Below, in pieces: positions 8,782 through 17,869 of a stretch of 64,000 nt of DNA; position 1 is the first letter of the stretch; the number at the start of each line of letters is the position of its first letter. The translations under genes and the position numbers were made by a program. The notes below the pieces were generated by a model that ran no database searches, was not told the DNA's origin, and was given only the letters and a program-made list of their open reading frames with translations. This DNA is from Candidatus Eiseniibacteriota bacterium (GTDB lineage Bacteria > Eisenbacteria > RBG-16-71-46 > CAIMUX01): positions 1-64,000 of the forward strand of contig JACKCR010000008.1 of NCBI GenBank assembly GCA_020633975.1, written 5' to 3'.

Positions 8782-11700
8782 ATGGAGCGATCCGTATCCA
8801 CCGTCGTCGGCTTCATCGCGGCGTGGTCAGTCGCAAGACGCCCGGCTGCGGCGTGTTCCGTCCTCGGGGCCTCCGTCGGGGTGTCCCTTGGGGTGTCCGT
8901 CGGGCTCTGCCTCGCCGCTCTTGCCGTCGCCACCGCCACGCCAACTGCCGCCGCACCTGTCGACATGGTCGACCCCATCATCGGCACCGGAGGCCACGGC
9001 CACACCTTCCCTGGCGCAACGCTCCCGTTCGGAATGGTCCAACTCTCCCCGGACACGAGGCTCGAAGGCTGGGACGGCTGCTCCGGCTACCACTACAGTG
9101 ACGACCGGATCTTCGGCTTCTCCCACACCCACCTCTCCGGCACCGGCATCCCGGACTACGGCGACATCCTCCTCTACCCCTACGTCGGCGAGACGAAGTG
9201 GACGTCCGGCTGGTACGAACCGGAGACCGGCTACGGCTCGCACTTCGAGAAGTCGACCGAGTCAGCGTCGCCCGGGTACTACGCGGTCACGTTGGGCGAC
9301 ACGGGCGTCCGCGTCGAACTCACCGCGACGGCGCGAGTGGGAATGCATCGGTACACGTTCCCGGTAGCGGGCGGGGCGGGGTCCGACGGCAACAACGACA
9401 CACCGTCTCTCCTCATCGACCTCGCCCACCGCGACCAAGTCTTGGACGCCGCGTTCGAGCAGGTCTCCGATCGCGAGGTCGCCGGCTTCCGCATCTCCAA
9501 AGCCTGGGCGCAGGACCAACGCGTCTACTTCGTCGCTCGCTTCTCCCAGCCGATCCGCGAGATCGCGCAGCCGACAGACGGAACGTTCCCGCCACTCCAC
9601 ATCGTCCGCGCCCTCCACTTCGAGTCCGCAAACGAACCGCTTCTCGTCAAGGTTGGCATCAGCCCGGTCTCGATCGAGAACGCGCGTGAGAACCTCGACG
9701 CGGAACTCCCGGACTGGGACTTCGAAGCCATCCGCGAGCACGCGAAGCAGACGTGGAACGACGAACTCTCCCGCATCGTGATCGAAGGCGGTAGGGCGGA
9801 ACAGCGGACGATCTTCTATACGGCGCTCTACCACACGCTGCTCCAACCGAACCTGTTCACGGATGTGAACGGTGAGTACCGGGGCCACGATGGGGAGACC
9901 CACAACGCAGAGATGGCGACGGCACTGGGACGGACCGGCCCACTCCAGTACACCGTCTTCTCCCTCTGGGACACTTTCCGTGCCGCGCACCCGCTCTACA
10001 CCATCCTCGAGCCGACGCGAACGGTCGACTTCATCCACTCGATGCTGCGGATCTACGACCAGGGCGGCCTCCTCCCGGTCTGGGAGCTCGCCGGCAACGA
10101 GACGATGTGCATGATCGGCTACCACTCGATCTCGGCGATCGCCGACGCACACGCGAAGGGAATCCGCGGGTTCGATGCGGGCCACGCGTTGGACGCCATG
10201 GTATCGAGCGCGAACCGGGACCATCTCGGGCTCGCCGAGTATCGCCGCTTTGGCTACATCCCGGGCGACCGTGAGAGCGAGTCCGTCTCGAAGACACTGG
10301 AGTACGCATACGACGACTGGTGCATCGCGGAGATGGCGACGGCACTGGGACGAGCTGACGTCGCGGACGAGTTCTACCGCCGCGCCCGCAACTGGCAGAA
10401 CATCCTCGATCCGGAGACGGGGTTCATGCGCCCGAAGTCGGACTCGCGCTGGAAGACGCCGTTCCTTCCCACCGACGTCGACTTCCACTTCACCGAAGCG
10501 AACAGCTGGCAGTACAGCTTCTTCGTCCCGCAGGACGTGAACAGCCTCATCGACGCGCAGGGAGGGAACGACGCGTTCGTCGCAAAGCTGGACGCGCTCT
10601 TCACCGCGCCGACCGAGACGACGGGCCGCGATCAGGCCGACATCACGGGACTGATCGGGCAGTACGCACACGGAAACGAGCCGAGCCACCACATGGCCTA
10701 TCTCTACGCGTACGCAGGCGCACCCTGGAAGACGCAGTCGCGCGTGCGCGAGATCCTGGACACGCTCTACGCCGCCGCACCCGACGGGCTCGCTGGGAAC
10801 GAGGACTGCGGACAGATGAGCGCGTGGTACGTGCTCTCCGCGCTCGGCTTCTACGCGGTAACGCCGGGACAGGACCAGTACGTGATCGGGACGCCGCTGT
10901 TCGATCGCGCGACGATTCATCTAGAGAACGGCAACACGTTCGTCGTCTCGCGGAGCGGAGGTGCGAACGCGCCGTATGTTCAGTCGGCGACGTTGGCTGC
11001 TTCGATATCCGGATCGGGCAGTCCACAGGCCTCTCACGCCGCGACACGTGTGACCCCGACCCCGCTCACCCGCTGCTTCCTCTCCCACGACGAGATCACG
11101 CGCGGCGGCGAACTACACTTCGAAATGGGCGCATCACCCAATCATGGCTGGGGCGTCGGCCCGGGCAACGCGCCGGTGTCACGGATCGAGGTCACGAACC
11201 CAGCGCTCCCGATCCCCTACGTCGCGTCCGGTGGCATCTCGTTCCGCGGATCAACGGAGGTGACCCTGGCTGTGCCGTCGCTCGCGATGGGGTCGATGGA
11301 GCCGCAGATCCGGTACACCCTCGACGGAACCGATCCCTCGGCGTCGTCTCCGGTCTACTCGACTCCGCTTCACATCACAGAGACGACACACCTACGTTTC
11401 GCCACCTTCCCGGACGGTCTCGTCCAGGAGGCAACGTTCCGGCGGATCACCGGCAACCGCCAGGTAGTGGAAACAACGGAGCCGTCGCCGACCTATCCGG
11501 GCGGAAGTCCGGAGGCGTTGATCGACGGCATCCGCGGCGGTCCGGACTTCCGTCTCGGCGCATGGCAGGGGTTCGAGGGCAAGGACCTCGTCGCGACGTT
11601 CGACTTGGGCGAAGTGATGCCGCTCCATCGGCTCGCACTCGGCTGTCTCCAGGACGAGAACTCGTGGATCTTCATGCCGAGCTCCGTGGACTTCGAGGTG

Positions 11701-11919
11701 TCAGTCGACGGCAAGGCGTTCACCGCAGCGGGATCGTCGTCGAGCGGAGTCGACCCGAAGGACCAGGGCGGGATCCTTCGCGAAGTCGCGGTGCTGCTCG
11801 ATGAAGTGCCAGCCCGATTCGTTCGCGTACACGCGCACTCGCTGCAGGTTTGTCCGGACTGGCACAAGGGCGCGGGAAACCCGTGCTGGATCTTCATCGA
11901 CGAACTATTGGCGGAGTGA
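8782..11919 (+). CDS. Exported GH92 alpha-mannosidase with C-terminal FN3-like and F5/8C-like modules
   Basis: 1045-aa protein. An Ala/Val-rich signal region (residues ~1-56) precedes VDPIIGTGGHGHTFPGATLP, the hallmark start of glycoside hydrolase family 92, calcium-dependent exo-acting alpha-mannosidases. The (alpha/alpha)6 domain holds 'GNEPSHHMAYLY' with the presumed acid Glu633 and 'GNEDCGQMSAWYV' with Asp675, matching the conserved catalytic positions of the family. After ~760 residues a 'YTLDGTDPS' chitobiase/FN3-associated module follows, then a discoidin (F5/8 type C)-like carbohydrate-binding region ending 'WIFIDELL'. It would trim mannose from glycans in the periplasm or at the surface. 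Its stop overlaps the next start (TGATG). Confidence 0.93.
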   Translation: MERSVSTVVGFIAAWSVARRPAAACSVLGASVGVSLGVSVGLCLAALAVATATPTAAAPVDMVDPIIGTGGHGHTFPGATLPFGMVQLSPDTRLEGWDGCSGYHYSDDRIFGFSHTHLSGTGIPDYGDILLYPYVGETKWTSGWYEPETGYGSHFEKSTESASPGYYAVTLGDTGVRVELTATARVGMHRYTFPVAGGAGSDGNNDTPSLLIDLAHRDQVLDAAFEQVSDREVAGFRISKAWAQDQRVYFVARFSQPIREIAQPTDGTFPPLHIVRALHFESANEPLLVKVGISPVSIENARENLDAELPDWDFEAIREHAKQTWNDELSRIVIEGGRAEQRTIFYTALYHTLLQPNLFTDVNGEYRGHDGETHNAEMATALGRTGPLQYTVFSLWDTFRAAHPLYTILEPTRTVDFIHSMLRIYDQGGLLPVWELAGNETMCMIGYHSISAIADAHAKGIRGFDAGHALDAMVSSANRDHLGLAEYRRFGYIPGDRESESVSKTLEYAYDDWCIAEMATALGRADVADEFYRRARNWQNILDPETGFMRPKSDSRWKTPFLPTDVDFHFTEANSWQYSFFVPQDVNSLIDAQGGNDAFVAKLDALFTAPTETTGRDQADITGLIGQYAHGNEPSHHMAYLYAYAGAPWKTQSRVREILDTLYAAAPDGLAGNEDCGQMSAWYVLSALGFYAVTPGQDQYVIGTPLFDRATIHLENGNTFVVSRSGGANAPYVQSATLAASISGSGSPQASHAATRVTPTPLTRCFLSHDEITRGGELHFEMGASPNHGWGVGPGNAPVSRIEVTNPALPIPYVASGGISFRGSTEVTLAVPSLAMGSMEPQIRYTLDGTDPSASSPVYSTPLHITETTHLRFATFPDGLVQEATFRRITGNRQVVETTEPSPTYPGGSPEALIDGIRGGPDFRLGAWQGFEGKDLVATFDLGEVMPLHRLALGCLQDENSWIFMPSSVDFEVSVDGKAFTAAGSSSSGVDPKDQGGILREVAVLLDEVPARFVRVHAHSLQVCPDWHKGAGNPCWIFIDELLAE

Positions 11920-12779
11920 TGATGACGGACGACGCGCCGAGACCGCACACAGCAAACTCCCAAACGCTCCACGCGATCGTCGGGGACGTCCATGGCGAAC
12001 TGGACTCACTCCTCTCCCTCGAGGAACGTGTTCACTCGTTCGCCGAGCAGCACGGATTCGCAGCGACGCACTTCGTCCTGGTGGGAGACTTGGTCGACCG
12101 AGGACCCAACTCGGCCGGTGTGGTCGAGCACGCGAGGAAGGGCGTCGCAGCGGGAACGCACTCGGTGATTCTGGGAAACCACGAGGAGGCGATGCTCGCC
12201 GCGATCGACGCCCACGCGCCGGAGCTTCTCATCGAGGCAGGCACCGCGCTGCCGCCGATCTTTCAGTCCTACGAGGTCTCCCAGAACTACGCCAGGAGCT
12301 CATCGAGGCTCTTCCCACCCGAGGTGTTCGGGATCTACCGAGTGCTCGACTGGCTCGCACAGGGTGGCTACGCCACGATGAAGAGCTACGGCAGCTCCGA
12401 GCCGACCGATCTGACGTCGTGGCACGTTCCGCCGGAACACCTGCGGTTCCTCTGCAGCCTTCCGCTTCTCTGGAAGTCGGACGACCTGATCGTCACCCAC
12501 GCGATTCCAGATCCGGGTGCGCTCGAGAGTCAGTACTCCACGGACGCGGACATCCGTCGCGCAGCGATCACGTCCATCTTATGGGGCCGACGCGTTCCGC
12601 AGTCCCCTGTCGATCCGTCGCGGATCCACGTGTCCGGGCACAGTCCGCAGAAGGCGGTCCGGCGGCGGAGGCGGCTCAAGATGGTGCAGGTCGATACGGG
12701 AGCCACCTACGGCGGCCGACTCTCCGCCTGGTGCGCGGAGCTGGATCGCGTCGTCTCCGCTCTTGGGGCACACGAGTAG
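11919..12779 (+). CDS. PPP-family metallophosphoesterase (serine/threonine phosphatase or Ap4A hydrolase type)
   Basis: 286-aa cytoplasmic protein. The binuclear metal-site motifs are complete: GDVHG (22-26), GDLVDRG (56-62), GNHE (86-89), then 'VTHAIPD' and 'VSGHSP' near the C-terminus. This is the phosphoprotein-phosphatase branch of calcineurin-like enzymes; bacterial members dephosphorylate proteins or split diadenosine tetraphosphate. The start at 11919 (ATGATG, overlapping the GH92 TGA) is preceded by GGCGGA; an upstream extension inside the GH92 gene is unlikely. Translational coupling to a secreted mannosidase is odd, and no functional link is evident. Confidence 0.87.
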   Translation: MMTDDAPRPHTANSQTLHAIVGDVHGELDSLLSLEERVHSFAEQHGFAATHFVLVGDLVDRGPNSAGVVEHARKGVAAGTHSVILGNHEEAMLAAIDAHAPELLIEAGTALPPIFQSYEVSQNYARSSSRLFPPEVFGIYRVLDWLAQGGYATMKSYGSSEPTDLTSWHVPPEHLRFLCSLPLLWKSDDLIVTHAIPDPGALESQYSTDADIRRAAITSILWGRRVPQSPVDPSRIHVSGHSPQKAVRRRRRLKMVQVDTGATYGGRLSAWCAELDRVVSALGAHE

Positions 12780-12886
12780 TCGGCCCCCCGTACGCTGTTT
12801 CCCCGAGTAGTCCAGCTTCTCTGATGTTGCGAAACAGTTCACTGATCCGTGGATCGACGAAGCGATACGCTAGCTACGTTCAGCTC

Positions 12887-12905
12887 TTGACGGTTGGGCC
12901 AACCG
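12887..12905 (+). promoter_or_regulatory. TTGACG box overlapping a perfect 7-1-7 palindrome upstream of the PEP-CTERM gene
   Basis: TTGACG (12887-12892) runs into CGGTTGGGCCAACCG (12891-12905), two 7-base arms around one base. It lies 37 bases before the ATG. No good -10 is seen at 17 bases, so this may be an operator for a factor-dependent promoter rather than a plain housekeeping promoter. Confidence 0.4.
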
Positions 12906-12942
12906 CCATCGCGCCTGAGTGTGCACAATCAAGGAGGCGCTC

Positions 12943-13614
12943 ATGCATTTCGGCCAGCCCTCGGTCGGGACGTCCGGTCCCCGGCTCGAGCGGCAAAACT
13001 GTCGCCCCAGCACGATCTGGATCTTTGCCGTCGCGCTCTTCCTCCTCGCTCTCACACCTGCGACTTCGTCATCGGTACCGATCTACTTCGACGAAACGGG
13101 GCACTACTACGACTTCGTCCAACAGAGCCAGATCTCGTGGTCGGCTGCGAACTCTGCGGCACTCGCGATGTCCTACGAAGGTGAGATGGGATGTCTCGCC
13201 ACGATCACGAGTCAGGAAGAGAACGACTTCATCTACTGCGTGTTCGGCCATCACTTCTGGGAAGCCTGGCTCGGTGGATTTCAGGACGAAGACGCCAACC
13301 CACCGGACAGCTGGCGCTGGATCACGGATGAAGAGTGGGACTACACGAACTGGGCTCCAGGCGAACCGAACGGTCCCGGCGGAGCGAGTCAAGGCGGGCA
13401 CGTTCAGATGTGGGGTTCCAACTCGATCGCGCCCGGATACTGGAACGATGACCCCGTCAACACGGACATCGCTGCGGTTTCCGGCTACCTAGTCGAGTAT
13501 GGAGCCATGCCGGACCCCGTCCCCGAACCGGGTACCGTCGGCTTACTCGGATTCGGGATGATGCTCGCCGCGATGGTCAACCGCGCGAAGAAGCATCCTC
13601 GCGACCGCGCCTAG
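12943..13614 (+). CDS. PEP-CTERM-sorted protein with a C-type lectin-like domain
   Basis: 223 aa, with AAGGAGG at 12931-12937 just before ATG 12943. A signal anchor (about residues 25-43) is followed by a C-type-lectin-like fold: 'YDFVQQSQISWSAANSAALAM...LATITSQEENDFI', 'AWLGGFQD', 'NWAPGEPNG' with an EPN sugar/calcium-type triplet, and 'GYWNDD'. The C-terminus has the three-part PEP-CTERM signal: VPEP at ~193, a hydrophobic stretch, then basic NRAKKHPR. Such proteins are cut and anchored by an exosortase; none is in this window. It is likely an envelope or biofilm-matrix protein. It stands alone, with its own ribosome site, upstream palindrome and downstream hairpin. Confidence 0.9.
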   Translation: MHFGQPSVGTSGPRLERQNCRPSTIWIFAVALFLLALTPATSSSVPIYFDETGHYYDFVQQSQISWSAANSAALAMSYEGEMGCLATITSQEENDFIYCVFGHHFWEAWLGGFQDEDANPPDSWRWITDEEWDYTNWAPGEPNGPGGASQGGHVQMWGSNSIAPGYWNDDPVNTDIAAVSGYLVEYGAMPDPVPEPGTVGLLGFGMMLAAMVNRAKKHPRDRA

Positions 13615-13640
13615 TAGACTGCAGATCTGCGAAGAGCCTC

Positions 13641-13674
13641 TCCCCCGTCGCCTGCTTGGGTAGTCGACGGGGGA
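13641..13674. terminator. Bidirectional terminator hairpin
   Basis: 10-bp perfect stem (TCCCCCGTCG with CGACGGGGGA) and a 14-base loop, lying exactly between the stops of two convergent genes (13614 and 13675). There is no T-run on either side. Confidence 0.6.
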
Positions 13675-14043
13675 CTAGCTCGCAGCAGTTCGCCACCCGG
13701 CCGGTAGGTCGATCTGGACGCGTTGCGCCTCTGTGTCGACCCCGAGCCAGCCGTGGCGTTCATCGTCGGGAAGTAGCGGCTTCCACTCGATGTCCGCGCG
13801 CGCCGAAACGGCGCGGTGGATACGCAGCGTGAATCGCCACTCTTCCTCGTAGTTTGTCGGATGCCGGTCCGGCAAACCGTTCATCCAGACCACGCCGTGG
13901 AAGACGGGCATCGCATCGGCCCATTCGAACGAACGCGGGGAGACGCCGGAACACGCAAGGTCCGGCGCCTCCCCGATTCGTAGTGCGCGCAGCTCACGGG
14001 AGAGGCGGTACTCCAGGTGCGCGAAGAAGTCTCGTTCCGTCAT
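13675..14043 (-). CDS. Hypothetical protein, 122 aa
   Basis: I do not recognise the family. It is a soluble, Trp-rich, mildly acidic protein with no signal peptide or membrane segment; 'FHGVVWMNGLP' and 'EEEWRFTLRIHR' look like beta-strands, and the tail 'GVDTEAQRVQIDLP' is strand-like too. It is taken as real because codon use resembles neighbouring genes, it fills the gap up to a shared terminator hairpin, and the composition is not the Arg/Ser-rich pattern of antisense frames. ATG 14043 has only a weak upstream purine tract. It is a single-gene unit, convergent with the PEP-CTERM gene. Confidence 0.6.
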   Translation of the reverse strand: MTERDFFAHLEYRLSRELRALRIGEAPDLACSGVSPRSFEWADAMPVFHGVVWMNGLPDRHPTNYEEEWRFTLRIHRAVSARADIEWKPLLPDDERHGWLGVDTEAQRVQIDLPAGWRTAAS

Positions 14044-14248
14044 CCCGTGAATCTACGCTCCGTTTCGCGGACCGTGCCTCAGGGCGTCCGGTTTCCATGG
14101 CTCCGACCCCGTCCGTTGCGCAGGATCGGGACGTCGAGTACGGACGGATCATAGCGAGGTCTGCCGCGGTGAACCAATCAGTTCGTGACGGCGAACCGAT
14201 CCGTGTATCTTCCCCATCGGTACGCTCCCCGGCAGCAGGAAGGTGCTC

Positions 14249-15226
14249 ATGCCCCACTTCACTACGCGGATTCTTCGTGCGGAACTCGCCCACCGGGACG
14301 AGTGCATCGCGTTCGGTAAGTGTGCCGCATCCAAGTGGCCCGACTCGCAAGCTGGAACGATGGCGGTGGGAACGGGAGCCGTGGTCTACATGGGGCCGGG
14401 CATGTACGTGAACCGCGCGATTGGGCTCGGCTTGGAGCACTTCGATGTCGGAGTAAGTCCGTCGAATCAGGTGGCAAAACGCGATCCGACGGAGTCCTTC
14501 GATATCGGAGACCCCTCGAATCAGATGTCGGACGACGAGCCGACAGACGTGCCGGCGGAGTCCTTCGAGTCTCAGATCGAGAGGATCGAAGCGTTTTGTG
14601 CCGAACGGAACCTCGCCCCAGAGATCCAGATCTGCGACCGCGGCAGCGAGCATCTCGTCGCGGTGCTCACTGCGCGCGGATACACGCTTCAGTCCCGAAG
14701 GAACGTCCACCTCTACGTACCGGATACGGAAGCGAGCACCTCCACATTGGATGTGGATGACGAGCCCTCAGACCTTGGCCAGCCACTGCGAGACGATCCG
14801 ATGGATCCGCGTGACTTCCGGATCGAAGCCGTCGACGAGGCACTCTTCCCGAACTGGCGCGACGTACACTCGGAAGGCTTCACGAGCGGCTCGGCAGCGA
14901 AGCAGACCAACGACCTCTTCTGCGAAGTCGCGCACGCCGTTCCGGAAGCCGAGGACTTCGTCGCGCTTCTCGGAGATGTGCCTGTCGCGGTCGCTTCTCT
15001 CGTCACATTCGACGGCGTCGCATGGCTCGGTGGGATGGCGACCCGACCGGCCTACCGTCGGCGTGGGTTCCAGGCCGCGCTTCTCCGGCACCGGATCGCT
15101 CACGCGCTCTCTTCCGGATCCGACCTCGTCGTCACGTCGACAGATCCGGAGAGCGCCTCAGAGCGGAACGTCCTCCGGGCCGGCTTCCGGCCGTTGTACG
15201 TACAGCTCACCTACGTCCGGAGCTGA
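14249..15226 (+). CDS. GNAT-family N-acetyltransferase with an internal duplicated spacer
   Basis: 325-aa protein; AGGAAGG before ATG 14249 favours it over GTG 14243. The C-terminal half has the GNAT core: 'VAVASLVTFDGVAWLGGMATRPAYRRRGFQAALLRHRI', where the RRRGFQ loop binds acetyl-CoA pyrophosphate, and 'STDPESASERNVLRAGF'. The N-terminal half ('AVVYMGPGMYVNRAIGLGLEHF') is the degenerate GNAT-like lobe seen in two-lobed family members. Between them is an acidic insert built of a diverged repeat: FDVGVSPSNQ at 14441 and FDIGDPSNQ at 14498, 57 bases apart, with a third 'ESFE' remnant. The substrate is unknown. Its 3' end overlaps the convergent membrane-protein gene by 69 bases. Confidence 0.85.
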   Translation: MPHFTTRILRAELAHRDECIAFGKCAASKWPDSQAGTMAVGTGAVVYMGPGMYVNRAIGLGLEHFDVGVSPSNQVAKRDPTESFDIGDPSNQMSDDEPTDVPAESFESQIERIEAFCAERNLAPEIQICDRGSEHLVAVLTARGYTLQSRRNVHLYVPDTEASTSTLDVDDEPSDLGQPLRDDPMDPRDFRIEAVDEALFPNWRDVHSEGFTSGSAAKQTNDLFCEVAHAVPEAEDFVALLGDVPVAVASLVTFDGVAWLGGMATRPAYRRRGFQAALLRHRIAHALSSGSDLVVTSTDPESASERNVLRAGFRPLYVQLTYVRS

Positions 15227-15556
15227 GGGCGGGGTCTCGAGTTCGAGCTGCACCCGCACGCCTCCGATGACACCCGCCAGCACGTTGTAGGCGAGCGCGA
15301 GCAAGCAGGACACGAGCATTCCGAGAAACGCGCAGAGGATCGACACGAAGAACGCGCCCACCCAGACGACCCATGGCCCGACTTCTGCGCCTTCGGATTG
15401 GAGCTGCGCCTCGAAGCCGGCGGGATCGAATCCGGACGCGAACCGGAAGAGTCCCCAGAGGACGACCCCGAGGAGGAGCCCACCGATCCAGGAGAGGAAG
15501 AACGAGATCCTGGCTACCGTGCGGATCTCGATCCGTTTGAGTTCATAGCGCATCAT
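15158..15556 (-). CDS. Small membrane protein, DUF3566-like
   Basis: 132 aa. The N-terminal 'RYELKRIEIRTVARISFFLSW' precedes two membrane helices (about residues 17-40 and 65-92), separated by a loop rich in Gly/Glu; the pattern and length match DUF3566 transmembrane proteins, whose role is unknown. The start ATG at 15556 overlaps the recQ stop by one base (TGATG), so it is translationally coupled to recQ. Its last 69 bases overlap the end of the convergent acetyltransferase gene, an unusually long convergent overlap. Confidence 0.7.
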   Translation of the reverse strand: MMRYELKRIEIRTVARISFFLSWIGGLLLGVVLWGLFRFASGFDPAGFEAQLQSEGAEVGPWVVWVGAFFVSILCAFLGMLVSCLLALAYNVLAGVIGGVRVQLELETPPSAPDVGELYVQRPEAGPEDVPL

Positions 15557-17592
15557 CACTCGTGTTCGCGCACGACCTGAAGGAGCCCGTCTCCGTACTT
15601 CTCGACCTTCGCAGGGCCGATCCCGTGAACCAGCGCGAGTTCAGAGAGCGTGCGAGGACGGATCGACGCGATCTCGCGAAGCGTTCGGTCGCTCGCGACC
15701 ACGTACGGTGGCACCGACTTCGACTTCGCCACCTCGAGACGATGGTGACGAAGCGACTCGAACAGCTCTTGCGCCGCCGGATCGAGGACGTCTCCCCCTG
15801 CGCTGCCAGCTCCGCTCGTCGAGCGCGCACCGGACGGGCCAGAACCGCCCGCACCGGCACCACCGGTACCCAGTCCGCCGGCCCGGCCGCTCTCCCCTCG
15901 CTTCGAGCCCGAGCGCGCGCCGCGACTGATCGGCCGAAGGTCCTTGGACGGAAGGAGCAGCCGCACGGGAGCGTCACCCATCACGACGTCTCGTCCCTCT
16001 TGGGTCAGGACGACGACCGGTCGATCGCCACCGGTGAAGTCGACCCAACCGGCGGTCACGCAACGTCTGAGTAGCCTCATGATCCATTCTTCCGAGTGCT
16101 CGCTCAGTGAGCCGAACGTCTTCGTCTCGTCGAGCCCGGAGAGCTGGAGTCGCTCGTCGTGCACTCCGCGAAGGAACTTCCCCGCGAGCTGGATCCCGAA
16201 CCGCCCCCGAATCCGCGCGACGGCACTGAGCGCCTTCCGGACGATGACGCTCGTCTCTTCCGGATCCCGCCCGTCGTCGCTCGCGAGGTCGAGACAGACG
16301 TCACACCGTCCGCATCCGGCCAGCGTTTCTTCCTCGTCTCCGAAGTATCGAAGGATCGCGTCGTGTCGACAGCTCCCTCCCTCTGCCCAGCGCATCAGCT
16401 CGAGGAACAGGTTCCACTTGTGACGTACCGTCTCCGCATCGGGCGCGAACTCGAACCCGTCTCCCTCGATCAGGCGACGACGGAGTGCCATGTCCCCCGG
16501 CGAAACGAGCAGAAGCCCGACCGCGTCCTCTCCGTCGCGACCGGCCCGTCCGACCTCCTGGTAGTACGACTCGACCGAACTCGGCGGCGCGAGGTGGACG
16601 ACAGCCCGAACGTCCGGTCGGTCGATCCCCATCCCGAATGCGTTCGTCGCGACGACGACGTCGAGATCGCCCGCCGCAAACGCGCCATGAACGTCGTCGC
16701 GTGTCTCGGCAGCGAGTCCGGCATGGTACGCACGAGATCGCCACCCCTTGCTCTCCAGACGGTCCGACTCCGCTTCGGTCGTCTTCCGCGTCGGCGCATA
16801 GACGATCGCGACACCCCGGCCGCTGCGCGGCTCGCCGATCACCTCCTGGAGCGTGACGTCGACGAGCAGCTCGCGATCCTTCTTCCCACGCACCTCTCGG
16901 GCACGAAGCGAGAGGTTCGGCCTCGCGAAGCCGCGGACGAGTTGGGGAGTCTTCGGCCCCAGCCCGAGACGAACCAGGATCTCGTCGCGCACGATCGGTG
17001 TCGCGGTGGCCGTGCAAGCAAGGATGCGCGCCTGGGGCAGCCGCGAGATCAGGTCGCCGATCTGTAGATAGTCGGGACGGAAGTCGTGCCCCCACTCGCT
17101 GATGCAGTGCGCTTCATCGACCGCGACCAATGGAACGTTCAGATCGAGCACGAGGGATCGGAACCCCTCGAACGCGAGCCGCTCAGGCGCGACGTAGAGA
17201 AGGTCGTATCGTCCCCGAGCCACATCGCGCATCCGCTGCCGCATCTCCATCCCATCGATCGTCGCCGCGAGGAACGTCGCAGAGATACCTAGCCGCTCGA
17301 GGGCGAGCACCTGGTCGTTCATCAGCGACACGAGCGGCGAGACGACGAGCGTGGTTCCGGGAAGGAGACTCGCGGGCAGCTGGTAGATGAGACTCTTGCC
17401 GCCACCGGTCGGCGCGACGAGCAGAAGCCGCCCGATCGCGAGGAGCGTTTCGATCGCCTCGCGCTGTCCCGGCCGGAAGCTCGCGAATCCGAAGCGCTCG
17501 AGACCGCGGTCCAGGTCGATCGAGGATGCGCTCGCGAGCGAGTGGTCCGTACTCGTGTCGATGTACCCGTCCATCCGTGGATCTCTCGCCAT
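15556..17592 (-). CDS. recQ: ATP-dependent DNA helicase RecQ
   Basis: 678 aa. Superfamily 2 motifs are clear: APTGGGKS (60-67), DEAH (159-162), 'ACTATATP' and 'QEVGRAGRDG'. The zinc-binding RecQ-C region follows ('SCRHDAIL...CGRCDVC'), then a winged helix, a flexible Gly/Ser-rich spacer of about 40 residues, and an HRDC domain (about 600-678, 'LHGIGPAKVEKYG'-like ending). It unwinds DNA 3' to 5' in recombinational repair. The start ATG 17592 has AGGACAG just upstream; a longer frame to 17658 lacks a ribosome site. The order is recQ then the small membrane gene on the minus strand; 277 bases separate it from the divergent GGDEF gene. Confidence 0.94.
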   Translation of the reverse strand: MARDPRMDGYIDTSTDHSLASASSIDLDRGLERFGFASFRPGQREAIETLLAIGRLLLVAPTGGGKSLIYQLPASLLPGTTLVVSPLVSLMNDQVLALERLGISATFLAATIDGMEMRQRMRDVARGRYDLLYVAPERLAFEGFRSLVLDLNVPLVAVDEAHCISEWGHDFRPDYLQIGDLISRLPQARILACTATATPIVRDEILVRLGLGPKTPQLVRGFARPNLSLRAREVRGKKDRELLVDVTLQEVIGEPRSGRGVAIVYAPTRKTTEAESDRLESKGWRSRAYHAGLAAETRDDVHGAFAAGDLDVVVATNAFGMGIDRPDVRAVVHLAPPSSVESYYQEVGRAGRDGEDAVGLLLVSPGDMALRRRLIEGDGFEFAPDAETVRHKWNLFLELMRWAEGGSCRHDAILRYFGDEEETLAGCGRCDVCLDLASDDGRDPEETSVIVRKALSAVARIRGRFGIQLAGKFLRGVHDERLQLSGLDETKTFGSLSEHSEEWIMRLLRRCVTAGWVDFTGGDRPVVVLTQEGRDVVMGDAPVRLLLPSKDLRPISRGARSGSKRGESGRAGGLGTGGAGAGGSGPSGARSTSGAGSAGGDVLDPAAQELFESLRHHRLEVAKSKSVPPYVVASDRTLREIASIRPRTLSELALVHGIGPAKVEKYGDGLLQVVREHE

Positions 17593-17849
17593 CTGTCCTG
17601 TCGATGTTGCGTGGAGCGTGCCGAAGCCCCCGATCGATTCGCTCGTTTCGACGAGCAATCGCGCGGAATGGAGAGACTACAACGACATCGCCGTCCGGCG
17701 AAGGAATCATGAACCCCGGCGTTGCGGTTCATCGCGGCGCGATGAGTCCAAACGACTGCTCGATCGACCGCTCGATCCGGTTCGAGCGACTCCCTACGTC
17801 GTCCGGCGATCGAACGTTCTTGACTCCCAACCACACCAGGAGGAGGCTA

Positions 17850-17867
17850 ATGCGGTCGAAGGAGTGA
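17850..17867 (+). other. Five-codon leader ORF (MRSKE) before the GGDEF gene
   Basis: ATG 17850 follows a strong AGGAGG (17840-17845), reads five codons and stops at TGA 17865-17867, three bases before the GGDEF ATG (17870). The mini-ORF itself contains the GGAG used by the downstream gene. It may couple or tune translation of the cyclase; it could also be chance. Confidence 0.35.
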
Positions 17868-17869
17868 CC

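Noticed and set aside
9262-10920. 552-codon open frame antisense to the GH92 gene
   Set aside because: Asp/Arg/Val-rich, no recognisable domain, no ribosome site; a by-product of high GC opposite a clear mannosidase.
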